64,000 nt of DNA from Hysterangium stoloniferum (Eukaryota > Basidiomycota > Agaricomycetes > Hysterangiales > Hysterangiaceae), in NCBI GenBank assembly GCA_015178975.1, contig WHVD01000037.1, forward strand, positions 248,001 to 312,000, in the 5' to 3' direction. The notes under the pieces were generated by a model. That model was not told where the DNA came from and did no database searches. It was given only the letters and a program-made list of their open reading frames with translations. The position numbers were made by a program, and so were the translations under genes. This document shows, piece by piece, positions 25,712-37,211 of this stretch (positions are counted from its first letter, which is position 1; each line of letters starts with the position of its first letter).

Positions 25712-28656
25712 ATGACTTCAACAGCAGAGCAGGTTTCATCTCCGCCGTTATCGCGCCGATCCAGCGGCAGACCTCATACGTTGCGGCTACCACATTCGAG
25801 CGGAGAATGGACACCAGATCTCATTCTCGACGATCTACATGGCTTAAGTAGTGGTGCTACAATGCCAGATGCAGATCCTATTCAAAACAGTGTCGCTCAT
25901 CATGATACACCTTTCAACTTAGAAAGTCATGCAAATGCGCCAGTTCAGCAGAATCGTGTCCCCAAACAACCCAAGTCACCTTGCTTTGTTCATTCCTTGC
26001 TTGACAAAGGCGCATCTTTTCAAGACTGGCTTCAACAAAGTAGTGTTTCTCGGTCTTTCGGTGCGCTAGGACACGACATCTCTGGAAACCACCTCGAACC
26101 GCCGAAATTCCCAATGCCGCAACCTAGCTCTGAATCTCCCCCGTCAAGTATGAGCAGTGTGGACGAAGATGAAGAGACGGAGACAGATGAGTTCGAGGGT
26201 GTGGGTAGTCTGACGATGCAACTGGCAGAGACCGCCGTAGGCGTTCGAGAGATGAGCAAGCAGCTTGGTAGGCGTTGCAGATACCTCTTCTCTGTATTTC
26301 CACTAATATCACGGCTTAGGGCGTACGCGTGTCAAAGCGAACATACAGAGTGTTATGATAATTACAAAAGCCAGAGACAACAGATTGATTAAGCTCACTC
26401 GCGAACTTGCTTTGTACTTGATGCTCACGCCGCGTGGGGGGAGCCAGCGAGGATCAATAGTGTATGTCTACGTTTTGCCACATAAACAGATCATACTAAG
26501 TGTGTATCAGCTATGTCGATGCGCAGCTTCGAACATCTAGACGATTCGATGCGGAGGGCATCGAAAGAGACCATCCTGAATTGTTTATACCCTCTCCTAA
26601 AAGACGCTCTTCTAGCCATAATTCACTCGCATCCCTTCCCTCAGAAGCTAAAGCAACCCTCCGAGAACAGTCAAAAGATGATATCAAAAGAAACGGCCAA
26701 CTTCGTTATTGGACAAGTGACATGTGCAGTCGCAGTCCTCAGTTGTTTGATTTTGTTGTTACCGTAAGTCACTGTTCTACTGTGAGTTCGTTGTTAAAAC
26801 GCTATTACATGTAGCTCGGTGGTGATGGGACAGTTCTCTTTACATCTTGGTTATTCCAGCGGATTGTTCCGCCCGTACTGCCCTTTGCTCTAGGTTCTCT
26901 TGGTTTCTTGACTAACTTCGATTTTGCGGATCATCAAGCTGTGATGGATTCTGCTATTGACTCTGGTATTCGCGTCAATCTGCGTATGCGATTTACCTGT
27001 ACCGTGTACCGCGCCGTCGCGCCTGAACACGGAAAGGGGCGCAAGGCTGTCAAGAAGGGCGAAACCGGAGAAATTATGATGAAAAATATTGGAAAAGATG
27101 GATGGGAGGCGCTGGAGGGCGGCTGGGCGGGCAGCAGCGGCAATAGCAGTAACTTACCTCCCATTTGTTCTAGGGACAAGGAGATCATGTGTTTTACGAC
27201 GCGGCCGGTTGAGAGCTTTGAAGTGCTCAATGAACTCGTCGTTGACCGGGGTCCGAGTCCTTATGTGAGCTTGTTGGAACTATTCGGTATGTAGATTTCT
27301 TTACTTTGTGTAATATGAAGGTATTTAATATCCCACAGGTGATGAACATCACATGACGACAGTGCAGGCCGATGGTTTGACCGTCTCAACACCTACCGGC
27401 TCCACGGCATACTCAGTACGATCTACTTTTTTTTAGTGGCACAACATTTGCCAACATTTATTGTTTGTGCAGTTGTCTGCGGGTGGATCTCTTGTCCATC
27501 CTGAAATTCCGGCCTTGCTCATTACTCCCATTTGTCCCCATACGCTCTCATTCCGACCAATGCTGCTCCCAGATAGTATGGAGCTCCGTATCTGCGTACC
27601 GTACAATTCACGAAGCACTGCATGGGCAAGTTTCGATGGTCGTGGTCGCGTTGAGTTAAAGCGTACGTGTGTGGCAAGTATGACTGCACCAACCTTTACT
27701 GATGCTTTTTCTTTTTTTTAGAGGGGGATCATATCAAAGTCACAGCTTCAAAATACCCCTTCCCCACCGTCTGCGCCGACAAGCAATCTACAGACTGGTT
27801 CCATTCCATTTCCCGTACGTTAAAATGGAACGAACGTCAACGACAGAAAAGCTTCGTGGTTGTCGAGGAAGGACCGGAAAAATCAAAGAAGAAGAAAGCA
27901 AAGAAGGAGCCTGCTTTCTTCAACCTCACGGAGTCTACACCCATGTCTGGTAGAGATGACCCTAACGAGGATATTAAAGAAGAAGATGAAGAAGGTGAAG
28001 AAGACGAAGAAGACGACGAAGAGGAGAAATTTGACATTGATGATAAAAATATTGTTAATCCCGAAGCAGAGTCTCTAGCTGAAACTCAAGCGAGGATGAA
28101 GGCACGGGAGGAACAGCAGGATGCCCGAATTGCTGCTGTTGCTATCATGCGGAATAACAGCAGTCTTGCTAATGTTAGTCAATCAAGCAGCGGTATCAAT
28201 TCTCCAAGTCGATATGCTGGACCTATTCCACACCCTCGTCCTATCTCACCACGCCATGTATCTTTCGACGGATCAACTGCTTTAACCCCACGATCCTCGT
28301 CTGAGAATCATGATGAACGTCGAATGGAAGGGGAAAATGGTGATCGAGACGATATCCATAGCCCTCGAACTGCAAAAGAAAGCTCCAAGAGCAAAATCCC
28401 TCGCAACCGTGACATGGAAACGGACAATGTCCGCACTCCGCGAGCATATGATCATTCACATCCGACAGTTTCTAAGAAAGACCATCATACCCTTGTGGAG
28501 TATACACGCCCAAGTCATCAACAGCATCATCGGACGACCCAGCATTCTACCAGACATCGGTCATTATCTGTCGACTGTGGAACAAGACACGCATTTGCCG
28601 TGTGGGGCCACGATGAGAGCGATAGTAACACGAGCGACAGCGATTCGCAAGCTTGA
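25712..28656 (+). CDS. NAD kinase (ATP-NAD kinase, Utr1/Yef1/Pos5 family)
   Basis: It phosphorylates NAD+ (or NADH) to NADP(H) using ATP. The N-terminal ~170 residues are Ser/Pro-rich and acidic, and probably regulatory. The kinase core starts near [14 protein letters not shown] and shows the diagnostic GGDGT motif ([18 protein letters not shown]). It continues with [16 protein letters not shown], the substrate block [20 protein letters not shown] and [21 protein letters not shown]-terminal extension of ~250 residues follows, with an acidic run ([16 protein letters not shown]), SP sites and a Ser/Asp-rich end. That tail is longer than in the catalytic family core and is probably disordered. 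There is no evident mitochondrial presequence, so it is likely cytosolic (Utr1-like). Introns are short and GT..AG. The stop is 208 bp from the end of the convergent MBIP-like gene. Confidence 0.93.
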
Positions 28657-28864
28657 TACTTTAGAATTATGCTGGTTTTGGTAATGTATTTAAATGTATG
28701 TGGTTCCATGATACTTTATAGTTTCTTCAGTTCGTCAATCATGAGAGTCGCGAATTACAAGGCTATCTATCTAATGTAATATACGCGTACTTATGTATTT
28801 GTTATTCAGAAAAAAAGTGCTTGCCCCCGTTAGAGCGACCAAGCGAGATATCCTGTACAATCAA

Positions 28865-30201
28865 CTAATCTTCACCCGCCAAAGCTTTCTTTACTTCAAG
28901 CTTTTGCATCACCGCCTTGTGAAGACTAGATCTAGCCTTTGGCTTGTGCTTCGCTGGACCGCCCTTCTGATTAGATACGTTCGATTGCTGGTGTTCCACT
29001 GGGTTGTTTTGCAGAAGATCCGATGCGGATGATGTAAGGTGCGTAGGGATGATTAAAGGCGTTTCGCGAGGAGGTGGTGGCCACTGAACAAATTATGAGG
29101 GAGGATTTGACAAAAAGAAAAGGACTTGAGACTCACGCCTCGGTTTGGTTGTCTAAAGTGTAGAGCTGCCCATGAGGGATAGTCTCTTTCCAGACGCATG
29201 ATATGCTCCTCTAAGAAACGTATTCGATCCAATAAAGAAACTGGAGGCGACGGGACTACGGATACATCAAGCCCAGGCTAAATAAAACGGCGGTCTGTGG
29301 TACTCACCATATCGTACTGCCAAGTGATCTTCTATGCTTGCAAAACGTTCCCGGAGTCCTGGATGACGTTGCAAGGTGGGCGTATTGACACCATCATGTA
29401 CAGCAACAGCCCTCCCCTTGCCTTTGAGTGTCCGTAATTCTGGCAATACATCCACATTGGCCTTCTCAGCCTTTACTGTTCGTCTAAGAGGGCCACCTTC
29501 GTTTTTCGCCACGTCATACTTCATTTGGATATCCCGATCTACAGGAACGGCATCCGTTCTCGCACAAGACGGGACATCCACTTCCATGACTGAGGAGGTG
29601 CCGTCTGTGGCGGACTCTTCGTGAACCACAATCGTGCGCTGTTTTCGCAGGAACTCGTTACGATTGCTGATATTATTCCTTGCTCGGCTTTGCGCTATTA
29701 AGGCAGATACGGAGCGAGTCAACTAAAGAGATGAACCGATGAGATATTGAGATGGGGCACGTCTCGACATGAAGGTAGGTGTGCTTGCCTGCGAAGGGGA
29801 CTCTGGGTTTGTTCCATTCGCAAGAGTAACATGTCGTAGTTTCCGTTCGTCGGGTGGTTCTTCGTCGAGATCGACCTTTTGGGAAATTCTCTGTGTTGCA
29901 CCTTACATACATGTTAAACAACAGAATCTCGAAACGGACGAGCGTACCGTCAAATCCTTATACAATTGTCGTAGAGCAGGTAGAAGATCCTGTTTCTCTG
30001 ACTCCAGGTTCATAACAACTATATCATTTCCAAATCCAATGTGACTTTCCGTCAAGCCAGCCTTGAACAAGAAGCACAGAGTCAGTTTTGAGTTGCAGTG
30101 AAGTTTAGATATGGATGCACATTTTTGAGAAATCGAGCAATCGCAATGTCCCATCCTTGAGAATTAGAGAATTCCGATGTCGTGGATGTACTGTCTTGCA
30201 T
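28865..30201 (-). CDS. MBIP1-like protein, possible histone acetyltransferase (ATAC-type) complex subunit
   Basis: The sequence resembles animal MAP3K12-binding inhibitory protein 1, a subunit of the ATAC acetyltransferase complex. Three landmarks occur in the same order as in MBIP: an SCARTDA motif (in VDVPSCARTDAVPV), a helical LRERFASIEDHLAVRYG segment, and a second coiled helix, SLLDRIRFLEEHIMRLERDY, followed by PSWAALHFRQPNRGWPPPPR. The start is MQDSTSTTSEFSNSQGWD. A basic C-terminus (KHKPKARSSLHKAV) ends at the TAG at 28865-28867. One intron, about 29726-29789, has a GC donor (CAG/GCAAGC) and joins NPESPSQ to LTRSVSALIAQ. Family assignment is by motif memory, not by search. The partners in fungi are unknown to me. 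Confidence 0.6.
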
Positions 30202-30704
30202 TTTTTATTATGACCATGAAGTTCCAACTTCCAAGTGGCTCAGTGATGGGGGGAGAATTATTAGTTGATTAGTCAGCACAAAGCAACCAGTATATCCTCC
30301 ACTAAAATAATGAGTCTACGTTGTCAGAGTATATATGCTACCAATACGTATTAGCATCGGCGTACTCTGAAGCTTATAATCCTGTATTGGCAACAGTTCG
30401 AACGCATACTAGAACGGTGACAACCTGACTCGGAGTTTGTCGTTTGTCTCCTGAAACATGCATCCCTTCTGTGAAATCTCCTCTTCCATCTCATACATAC
30501 ACTGTGAATTCTTGAGAAGATAATAAACGGCGAGGTCTGGCAGAACAACATGGTCTGTCAGTGGCAAAGTGAGGCGAACCTGCAGCGGTTATATTACAAG
30601 TGCCTGATAAAGTGCCTGATACGCATATCAGGCACTCGTAATACGTATTCGTAGCATATACACTCTGTTTCCCATGTTCTCATCTAAAAATATTACATTT
30701 TTGA
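30202..30704. other. Intergenic region between MBIP-like and MVD1 genes
   Basis: About 500 bp hold the MBIP-like promoter and the MVD1 3' flank. No coding signal is visible. The notable item is the perfect hairpin at 30611-30636 and its extra half-copy just upstream, listed separately. Confidence 0.5.
30599..30636. repeat. Perfect hairpin plus a direct half-copy, downstream of MVD1
   Basis: AGTGCCTGATA, then CGCA, then TATCAGGCACT form 11-bp perfect arms with a 4-base loop at 30611-30636. A further direct copy of AGTGCCTGATA lies at 30599-30609. The hairpin lies 70-95 bp past the MVD1 stop on the transcribed side, so it may be in the 3'UTR or be a small repeat remnant. Confidence 0.75.
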
Positions 30705-32033
30705 TTACATTGTCGTCTTGGGTAAACCGTCTGATCCTAGTAAAGCCTCTTTATCTCCGAGTATCCTAGGTCCGTCACCTACACAAGTATGAATGAGGTT
30801 TTTAACGGCACCCAAGTCAAATTTCTTCGCGACCTGCGGGTTGAAACCTGCTGGTAAAGACAGTTCGCCGGGTTGACCATCGGAAGGGCCAAACAAGTGG
30901 AACGTATCCTTAAAAGGTTGATTCTGAGGGAAATACGCCACGATGAGATTGACAATCTCTTTGACATTTTCCACTGGAGCGTAAATAACTGCATTTGGCC
31001 CTGCATCATATGTGTATGCGGCTTTAATCTTCCCTCCAGCTGCCACAGAAGCACGATTATACTCGACGATGAGGGCGATAATAGACCGACTAACGTCGTT
31101 CATGTAGAAAATGGGGGGGTCGGTATCAAGAGCGACGGCGTGGAACTGGTTCGAATCCTGCATTGTGATTCTAGCAAAAGTTTCAAAATCCTTTGCTTTG
31201 ATAGCGTCGCTGATAGCAACCATACGCTTAGGAACCACATTTTTGATTCGATGTTGAAGAAGCTCGGAAGTCTCAACGGTACGTTGCATCCCCGACGTGG
31301 AAGAGGTCCCCTTTTTATCATCAGAAACGACACAAATGAGAGCATGCAAATCAGGCCAATGCTCCCGAGTGGCGACTTGAATTGCGTATGAATCAGACCC
31401 ATCCTGTTTGATACCTTGCTCCCAGGCAACGAATCCACCCATGAGAGAGCGACACGCAGACCCAGAACCTTGGCGGGCGATCAAGGACAGTTCACTGGGA
31501 GAGGATGGCAGCTGATACAATGCCGAAAGGGAAGACACAAGGGCCGCAAATCCAGAGGCGGACGAGGCGAGGCCTGCTGCCGTTGGAAAATTGTTGTGAG
31601 AGCATATATGAACAGGGTATTTAGACAACTGCACAGGTATCATAAAAATTAATAATCAAAATTGAGCCATAGTACACATTACTTACTGTAGGAGCATTAG
31701 CATCCTTCTCTTCAACCAGACACCGTTGCTTTTTCAGCTCAGTGATGCAAGTTGCAAGCCTTCCTCCCTCCTTAATCTCCTCCTCTTTTCCATTTAGCCA
31801 TAACCGATCTTTACTAAAACTAGGATCTGCCCTTGATGTGGTGGTAGATTTGAGATGATCTTGACTGAGAGTAACAGACAATGATGAGTTGGTTGGAAGA
31901 ATAAGTTGAGTGTCCCTCTTCCCCCAGTACCTACACAGAGTTAATAGTTGTTAATACATTGGGATCAGATAATAGAATACTTTATGCATGCAATGTTAAC
32001 TGGCGCAGACACAGTAGCTTGGTAGATGCTCAT
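30705..32033 (-). CDS. MVD1: Mevalonate diphosphate decarboxylase
   Basis: This GHMP-kinase-fold enzyme converts mevalonate 5-diphosphate to isopentenyl diphosphate with ATP, in the cytosolic mevalonate/ergosterol route. The start MSIYQATVSAPVNIACIKYW is typical. The next exons give WGKRDTQLILPTNSSLSVTL. The nucleotide-binding loop NFPTAAGLASSASGFAALV and the catalytic aspartate region AAYTYDAGPNAVIYAP are intact, as are SGSACRSLMGGFVAWEQG and SDDKKGTSSTSGMQRTVETS. Length and motif order match the family. The gene has about four exons, the last one long (~930 bp). It diverges from the pterin dehydratase gene across ~160 bp. Confidence 0.96.
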
Positions 32034-32193
32034 GACGGGAAAGAGAAGGGACGAAGAAAGATAGTAGCACAACTGGTGTCGTACCACAAGACATTGAAAT
32101 GCTAGCGTGGGCGCCTAAGTTGCACTGACTAAGTAAATCAACTACTTCGACAATTTGCAAAGTAAACCTCGTTCTGAGCTACGTATATCATCA
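32034..32193. promoter_or_regulatory. Bidirectional promoter between MVD1 and the pterin dehydratase gene
   Basis: The two divergent start codons (32033 minus, 32194 plus) are 160 bp apart, so both core promoters lie here. No strong TATA box is visible. Confidence 0.5.
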
Positions 32194-32938
32194 ATGAAGA
32201 CCCTATCCTACCGGCAGTATATTCGCCGTGTATTCACTTCGAAACCAATCTTGCCCGCAACGAAGCAGGGATATCGGGGACTTCACATGGCATCCATATT
32301 AATAGACTCGGACCCTTTGACCATGGAGCCTCTCCCTGACCTACCGCCTACGCCTCGATACCCTTGTCCGTTCGTCACTGCAAGCGATATCGAAAAGTAT
32401 TTGTCACCGCATCTCTACGCGGCAGGTTGGGGTATCTCGTCCCTGCGGCCGTCTGATCAGAAAATAACACCGCCAGTTACCCAACTCTCGAAAAGGGTCT
32501 TATTTCCCAACTCTGATATAGCGGAAATCTTCATGAAAGATGTCAATACTACCATCGTTGACCGCGAGAATGTGAAGGCTATCTCTCGTTAATGGAGTGG
32601 ATACTGAAGTACTTTTCTTCCAGCATCACCCAACTTGGGAGGTGAAAGATAGTGACGATTCATCTGAACATATCGTTACTATTCATGTGCACACCCACAG
32701 CGCTCTTGCGCCCGCCGATAACCAGAGTCACAATGATGCTGAAGTATTCCCAAGAAAACGCCCCGGAATAACCCTTCGTGATATTCGCTTCGCTCTTCTG
32801 TACGAAGAACTACTACGAGACTATACTCGTCAACGATTAATTAATACCCAAACCTCTTCTTTTTACCTTCAGCCAAAGGAAATTGGCTCCATACACAATA
32901 TCCAACCGCAAAGTCAGAAAGATAGTGACGAGGCGTAG
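32194..32938 (+). CDS. Pterin-4a-carbinolamine dehydratase (PCD/DCoH family), likely mitochondrial
   Basis: The enzyme dehydrates 4a-hydroxytetrahydropterin and so recycles the pterin cofactor. The C-terminal domain fits: IEKYLSPHLYAAGWGIS, FMKDVNTTIVDRENVKAIS, then HHPTWEVKD and VTIHVHTHSALAPAD, and finally RPGITLRDIRFALLYEELL. The HHPTW motif with the later TH and D residues is the active-site pattern. It is joined across a small intron (32588-32623, GT..AG), which explains the stop in the raw frame. The N-terminus MKTLSYRQYIRRVFTSKP is basic, hydroxylated and free of acids, which suggests mitochondrial import. The ATG at 32194 is preferred; the frame upstream has no ATG. The protein is longer than bacterial PCD because of the leader and a linker with acidic residues. 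Confidence 0.8.
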
Positions 32939-33082
32939 GATTAATCGCAAGCATGTACATTAGCAGACCAAGTGACAGCCGATCAAAATGTATAACAGGC
33001 AATTCCATCTACTATACACCACAAACATGTATAGAAGAGGACAACAATGGTTCCGAGATCCATGTACTATTACATTTGTATA

Positions 33083-34141
33083 TCATTTGTTACTGATGAG
33101 AGCATTCAAAGCTTGTAGCTGTTCTGCCGAGGACGGTGTATCTGGAAAGTTGATTTTATCTGTTTCAACACCTTGCCTCATTCTCTCTCTATTTGTGCTT
33201 CCCGCCAGGGGCACAATACCGCGTAATTGTGCCAATCTATAGACGGCTTGGGCTGGGGTGCAAGACGCCTCGTTAGCCAACGCAAGAAGGGCAGGATGTT
33301 GGAGAAGTGCAGGTGAACCAGTCAGTGTCCAAAATGATCTATGGGACCGCCCATCTACGTCAGATACGGCCAGTGGTGTGATCAATTCTGCAACCGTCAC
33401 TCACTGGTATTGAACCCCATGTTCCCTACAATAATTGCATACATCGGCATCCCAATGGTTACCCTCGTACCAGCGATTTTGCACGACCTGGACTTTACGT
33501 ATTTCACCTAGACTTCTTAACAACTCGACATCGTAAGCGTTGCTAATGCCGATCATCTTTACTTTGCCCTCGTCCTGGAGATGCATCAGAGTTGTCCAGG
33601 CTTCCACCGTCCTATTCCAGGTTTCCAGCGGCGAATGCAAGATGTATGAGTCAATATAGTCGGTTTTGAGATTTTTCAAGGAGACTTGAAACGACTGCAG
33701 TACTTGTTCACGAACTGTGGATGTGGGTTCATACGGTAAAGGTTGAGACCTGTCCTGGCCGTGGATAGACGTGAATCTAGTTAGTTCGGTCAATTCAGAT
33801 ACTGTGATTGATAAAATATCTTGAAAATTTTTACTTGGTTTGCAGGAAGAGGTCACTGCGAGTGATATTATGCTCAGCATAAAGCTTCTTTAGAGCTTCT
33901 CCAACCAGGTCTTCGCGATAATGTTTTGGTTGACATGCCTTGAATCCAGATAAGATACACAGTATTTATGAGGCAGATAACATTCATGCCGTATCTATGC
34001 CGCGAAATCCTTGCAAAACTGCTTGGATAACGAGACTTGTGGTGCGCTCTTTTTTCCTATAAAAATGGTCAAACACATTCAAGTCATTTTCTAGAAAAGG
34101 GCTTACCACGCTGTGCCGTAAATTATCTGAGGGCGGTGCAT
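33083..34141 (-). CDS. Aldo-keto reductase
   Basis: This is an NADPH-dependent carbonyl reductase of the AKR superfamily; the substrate is unknown. The start MHRPQIIYGTAWKKERTTS leads to AVLQGFRGIDT and then ACQPKHYREDLVGEALKKL, which holds the catalytic Asp and Tyr. FLQTKFTSIHGQDR holds the Lys and DYIDSYILHSPLETW the His. Next come KVKMIGISNAYDVELL and VQNRWYEGNHWD, and the C-terminal LRGIVPLAGSTNRERM binds the cofactor phosphate. The join between IDT and ACQP needs an intron that seems to start with GC rather than GT (about 33939-33986). An alternative donor would put a stop in frame. It converges on the pterin dehydratase gene with 144 bp between stops. A shared CRE/E-box type sequence lies about 90 bp upstream. 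Confidence 0.88.
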
Positions 34142-34232
34142 ATCTTAGACCGATATATACTGTGCGTTAAAGAGATTCTTTGTTCACTGGAACTAGTCAA
34201 ACAAAGGCAAAACGTCATTTGAATTCACGTTG

Positions 34233-34254
34233 TTTTTGGTGTGACGTCACGTGA
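34233..34254. promoter_or_regulatory. CRE/E-box composite, identical 22 bp also at 48494-48515
   Basis: The core GTGACGTCACGTGA overlaps a CRE palindrome (TGACGTCA) and an E-box (CACGTG). The same 22 bp occurs once more upstream of the ARL3-like gene. Here it sits about 92 bp upstream of the aldo-keto reductase start. Role as a bZIP or bHLH binding site is inferred. Confidence 0.5.
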
Positions 34255-34954
34255 TACTCCCTTTTTTTTTTTGATATATTTGTATCCCGCTTCAAGCAAC
34301 AATGGCTAACTGCGGCTAGGGGGTGAAAAGGCCCCCAGAGAAACTATGCTACGGTGGTACGAAGTTCCGAGTGAGCTACGTGCGTGGCAGGGATTTTAGT
34401 AAGCAAAGGGGGGGGCATGTAGATATATATACATGGTATAGAGCTGAGGCCTTGAGGCCTTGGGCCGAAGCCCCAAGAAAAGCCCGAGATCCTGCTAGCA
34501 GGCGTCGACAAGGGCTGCAGGCACACCGAAGTCTTGCATTGCTAGTGCATAGGTGAATGCTGGAGTCGGGGGTGGGTAGGAAGGGTAGACCGCTGCCGGG
34601 CAGCAGTCATGGTTGGTAGGTGCCAGTGACGTTCCGCAGACGACACTGGTGCGCGGCTGAAGGCTGCCGACTTTGACAGAGCAGTGAATTCAGAGGCCCC
34701 AAAACCTGTTCACTGTCATCCGCCTCTCCACCCCTCACCACGAGCACTGGGAGCCCCAACCCCAGAGGCAGGTGGTGGTCATGGAACAAGAGAGCCTTGT
34801 CACGTGATACTCCCGGACATCGCTCTAAGATAGTTCTGGCACTGCCATGAGAGGTCCATTCGTCCTTCCGGCAGGGGGTTCAGAAAATGGGTGGCACAGA
34901 TATCTTTCGTTCCTTTTGAAGTCCATCCTGCCTTTCTGTCAACACTCTGGATCT

Positions 34955-35083
34955 TTGAACCATAATGGCTTATACTATGACTTCATCAACCCATTGCTGT
35001 CATGTTCCTATGATTGAACCATAATGGCTATCCTACACTATGCTGACCTCATTGGCCCATTGCTGCCTATGTTCCTATGATAA
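34955..35083. repeat. Imperfect tandem duplication, unit ~61-67 bp
   Basis: Two units share TTGAACCATAATGGCT at the start and CATTGCTG...ATGTTCCTATGAT at the end (34956-35016 and 35017-35083). Internal differences show the duplication is not recent. Confidence 0.7.
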
Positions 35084-35610
35084 TCTAGTGGTTCTTTGAA
35101 GACACAGCTTTTCTGTCTTTCCTTTCCTCATCCTGGCAGGATCCTTCAACCATATTCTTTTGGTGACATTTATAATATGTTCACTCCTGGCCCTCTGTGC
35201 CTACTGGCCTCACTTGTGTCTTCATCAGCATGTTTTGTGCAATGGAGCCTGGAGCCCCTGGATTTGCTTCCACTGGAGGTCTGCAGGAAAAAAAAATTAC
35301 TCAAGGTATTGTGAATGGAGGCCTGAGTATACTCTGAGATACAATATGATTGGGTAACCATAACAAGTCAAACAATAATCCTTAATGGTGTACAACATGT
35401 CACATACAGTATAGTTATGGAACAATGAAATCCCTTTATTCCCAATTAAGCAACCCAAACAAAGAAATTCCTAATTTGTTCTATACTATGTATGTGTCAT
35501 TGGCCAAACCACTTATAAATACCTCTAGGAAGATTAGCAATATGTACCTCAGTGTGAGAGGTATGGTGAAATACACTCAGGAAATATAGTTGGATGAGCT
35601 CTTACTATAT

Positions 35611-36330
35611 TGTTACGACCGTGTCGCAACCCTATCAGCCCCGAGGTTATCGCCACTTGTCAACGTTCAAGTCATCCTCTCGGAAACCATCGGCCCCGAA
35701 GCTGACGAATGTTTCGCGAAGATCAAACTCCATTTACACCCACGTCAAAATAACTCGTATTGTCTGGTCAAACTTTGATACGTCCCCTTTATTATGTTGA
35801 TCCGTTCAATCTTATGTTTCGCATATGTCTATCTATATTTGTAGTCCTTGAACCATTTCCTTTTATCGTAATCCCGCTCTTGGTTATCATCGGCCTCCGA
35901 ACTAATCATAAACTTCCCGTTCCTAGTCAAGCTTATTGTTAATACCGTGTTCCGCCCTTCTCCCCATTAGTATTTTCCAGACGCCTGTTACTTGTATATG
36001 AACCCGTTGTAATTGTAGTTACTAGACAATCAGAATATCGACTCAGAATACCCTCATACGTCTGTAGCAGTCTCATACTAGAAGAACCCCCTTCCGCCTT
36101 CGCGTGCGCTCGCCCATTCTCGGCCCGATCCCTTGGCCCGACACTTGACCTGTCCTTCGGTTCCAATCGGTATCTCACCGAAAGGTCCTTCCTAGGATTT
36201 AGTCTTCGCCTGTCCGAAATTTAAGGACAACCTACAGATATTTGCGAGGGCGCAGCACATAAGCTGAAGCCAAGTCCTTCCGATCGGTCCCTGTCGGCCA
36301 CCGACATTAGTCAGTTTCCAGTTCTTAACA
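35611..36330 (-). mobile_element. 720-bp solo LTR, copy A (inverted)
   Basis: It runs from TGTTACGACCGTG to CAGTTCTTAACA, with target duplication TATAT at 35606-35610 and 36331-36335. It is the reverse complement of copies B (44180-44899) and C (47145-47864), has the same length and is nearly identical. No internal region accompanies it. Open frames inside it recur in all copies and are LTR shadows. Confidence 0.93.
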
Positions 36331-36782
36331 TATATCTCCTTTATTATTTCTATTTTCTCTCTTTTATTATATCTATAATTAGTTCGATGACCTATGTATG
36401 CGGTACATCGACTCTTGTGGGCGCACACATGCCAGACTTATGTATTCTAGCGCCCGTAGTTTAGAACTCAGACACTTTTTACACCGCAACCACGACTTAC
36501 TCAGACACCTGTTAGTGTCCTGTAAGTTGTGATTGGTGTATCGTCTCGACCGTCACAGACGGGCTTTAGCTACTCATTCAATCTGAGTTTCGAACTGTAC
36601 CAGTTGAAACTCAATCCTTATCTCAACCCACGTGGACTACATCCACGCTACTCTATTATTCGACTCTCTAACTACTCTACTTGCACTCGAGCAGTCGTCC
36701 AGAATCGCACTTAACAGTTGATTCTACTTATTCATTCTAGCTATCTACCTTACTTTAGATAGCTACTTCTCTCTACCGTATT

Positions 36783-37211
36783 TGTCACAACCGTCACATG
36801 TCACGTATTGTCACAAACATTCAAAGGTAACTTTCGACAACTCTTCGACCTATCGAATTCAACTCGACAAACTGAACATTAATCGACACCATCGAATCTC
36901 TTTCGACATGTCTCATTTCGACGTCATATATGATTTCATAATTAGTTCATAATATAGTCATAACGATACAACGAAAAGCATAAAAGGGCTACGAAAGAAG
37001 CAAGGGAAGTCAGTCGAAATATCTGTATATTAGTGATATTAGTAATCTACTTTGTCGTAACTTCTTCCACAATTACTTCCGTGAGTTCTGGCAACTGGTA
37101 ATAGCCTCTTACTTCATCGACAGGGCGAATATATACTTCGTCGAACGAGGCTTTCGAGTTCGGTTAATAGAATATTATTCGACTTTATCGAAGAATAATC
37201 GATTCGTGACA
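36783..37211 (+). repeat. Chromovirus 5' LTR (429 bp)
   Basis: It begins TGTCACAACCGTC and ends AATCGATTCGTGACA. It contains a TATA-like CATAAAAGGGCT typical of an LTR promoter. A second full copy of this LTR lies inverted at 46673-47098 and the 3' LTR at 46553-48137. Confidence 0.93.

Larger units (their letters stand above)
34142..35552. other. Repeat-rich intergenic region left of the LTR nest
   Basis: About 1.4 kb without a supported gene. From ~34320 to ~34800 the sequence is GC-richer than its surroundings and framed by a 16-bp direct repeat (34246-34261 and 34799-34814). From 34955 to 35083 there is a diverged tandem duplication. The rest is AT-rich and shows no protein or RNA signal. 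The GC-rich block may be an old, unclassified repeat. Confidence 0.5.

Noticed and set aside
32576-32625. Two separate genes in the pterin dehydratase locus
   Set aside because: A 36-bp GT..AG intron joins the two frames exactly at the HHPTW active-site motif.
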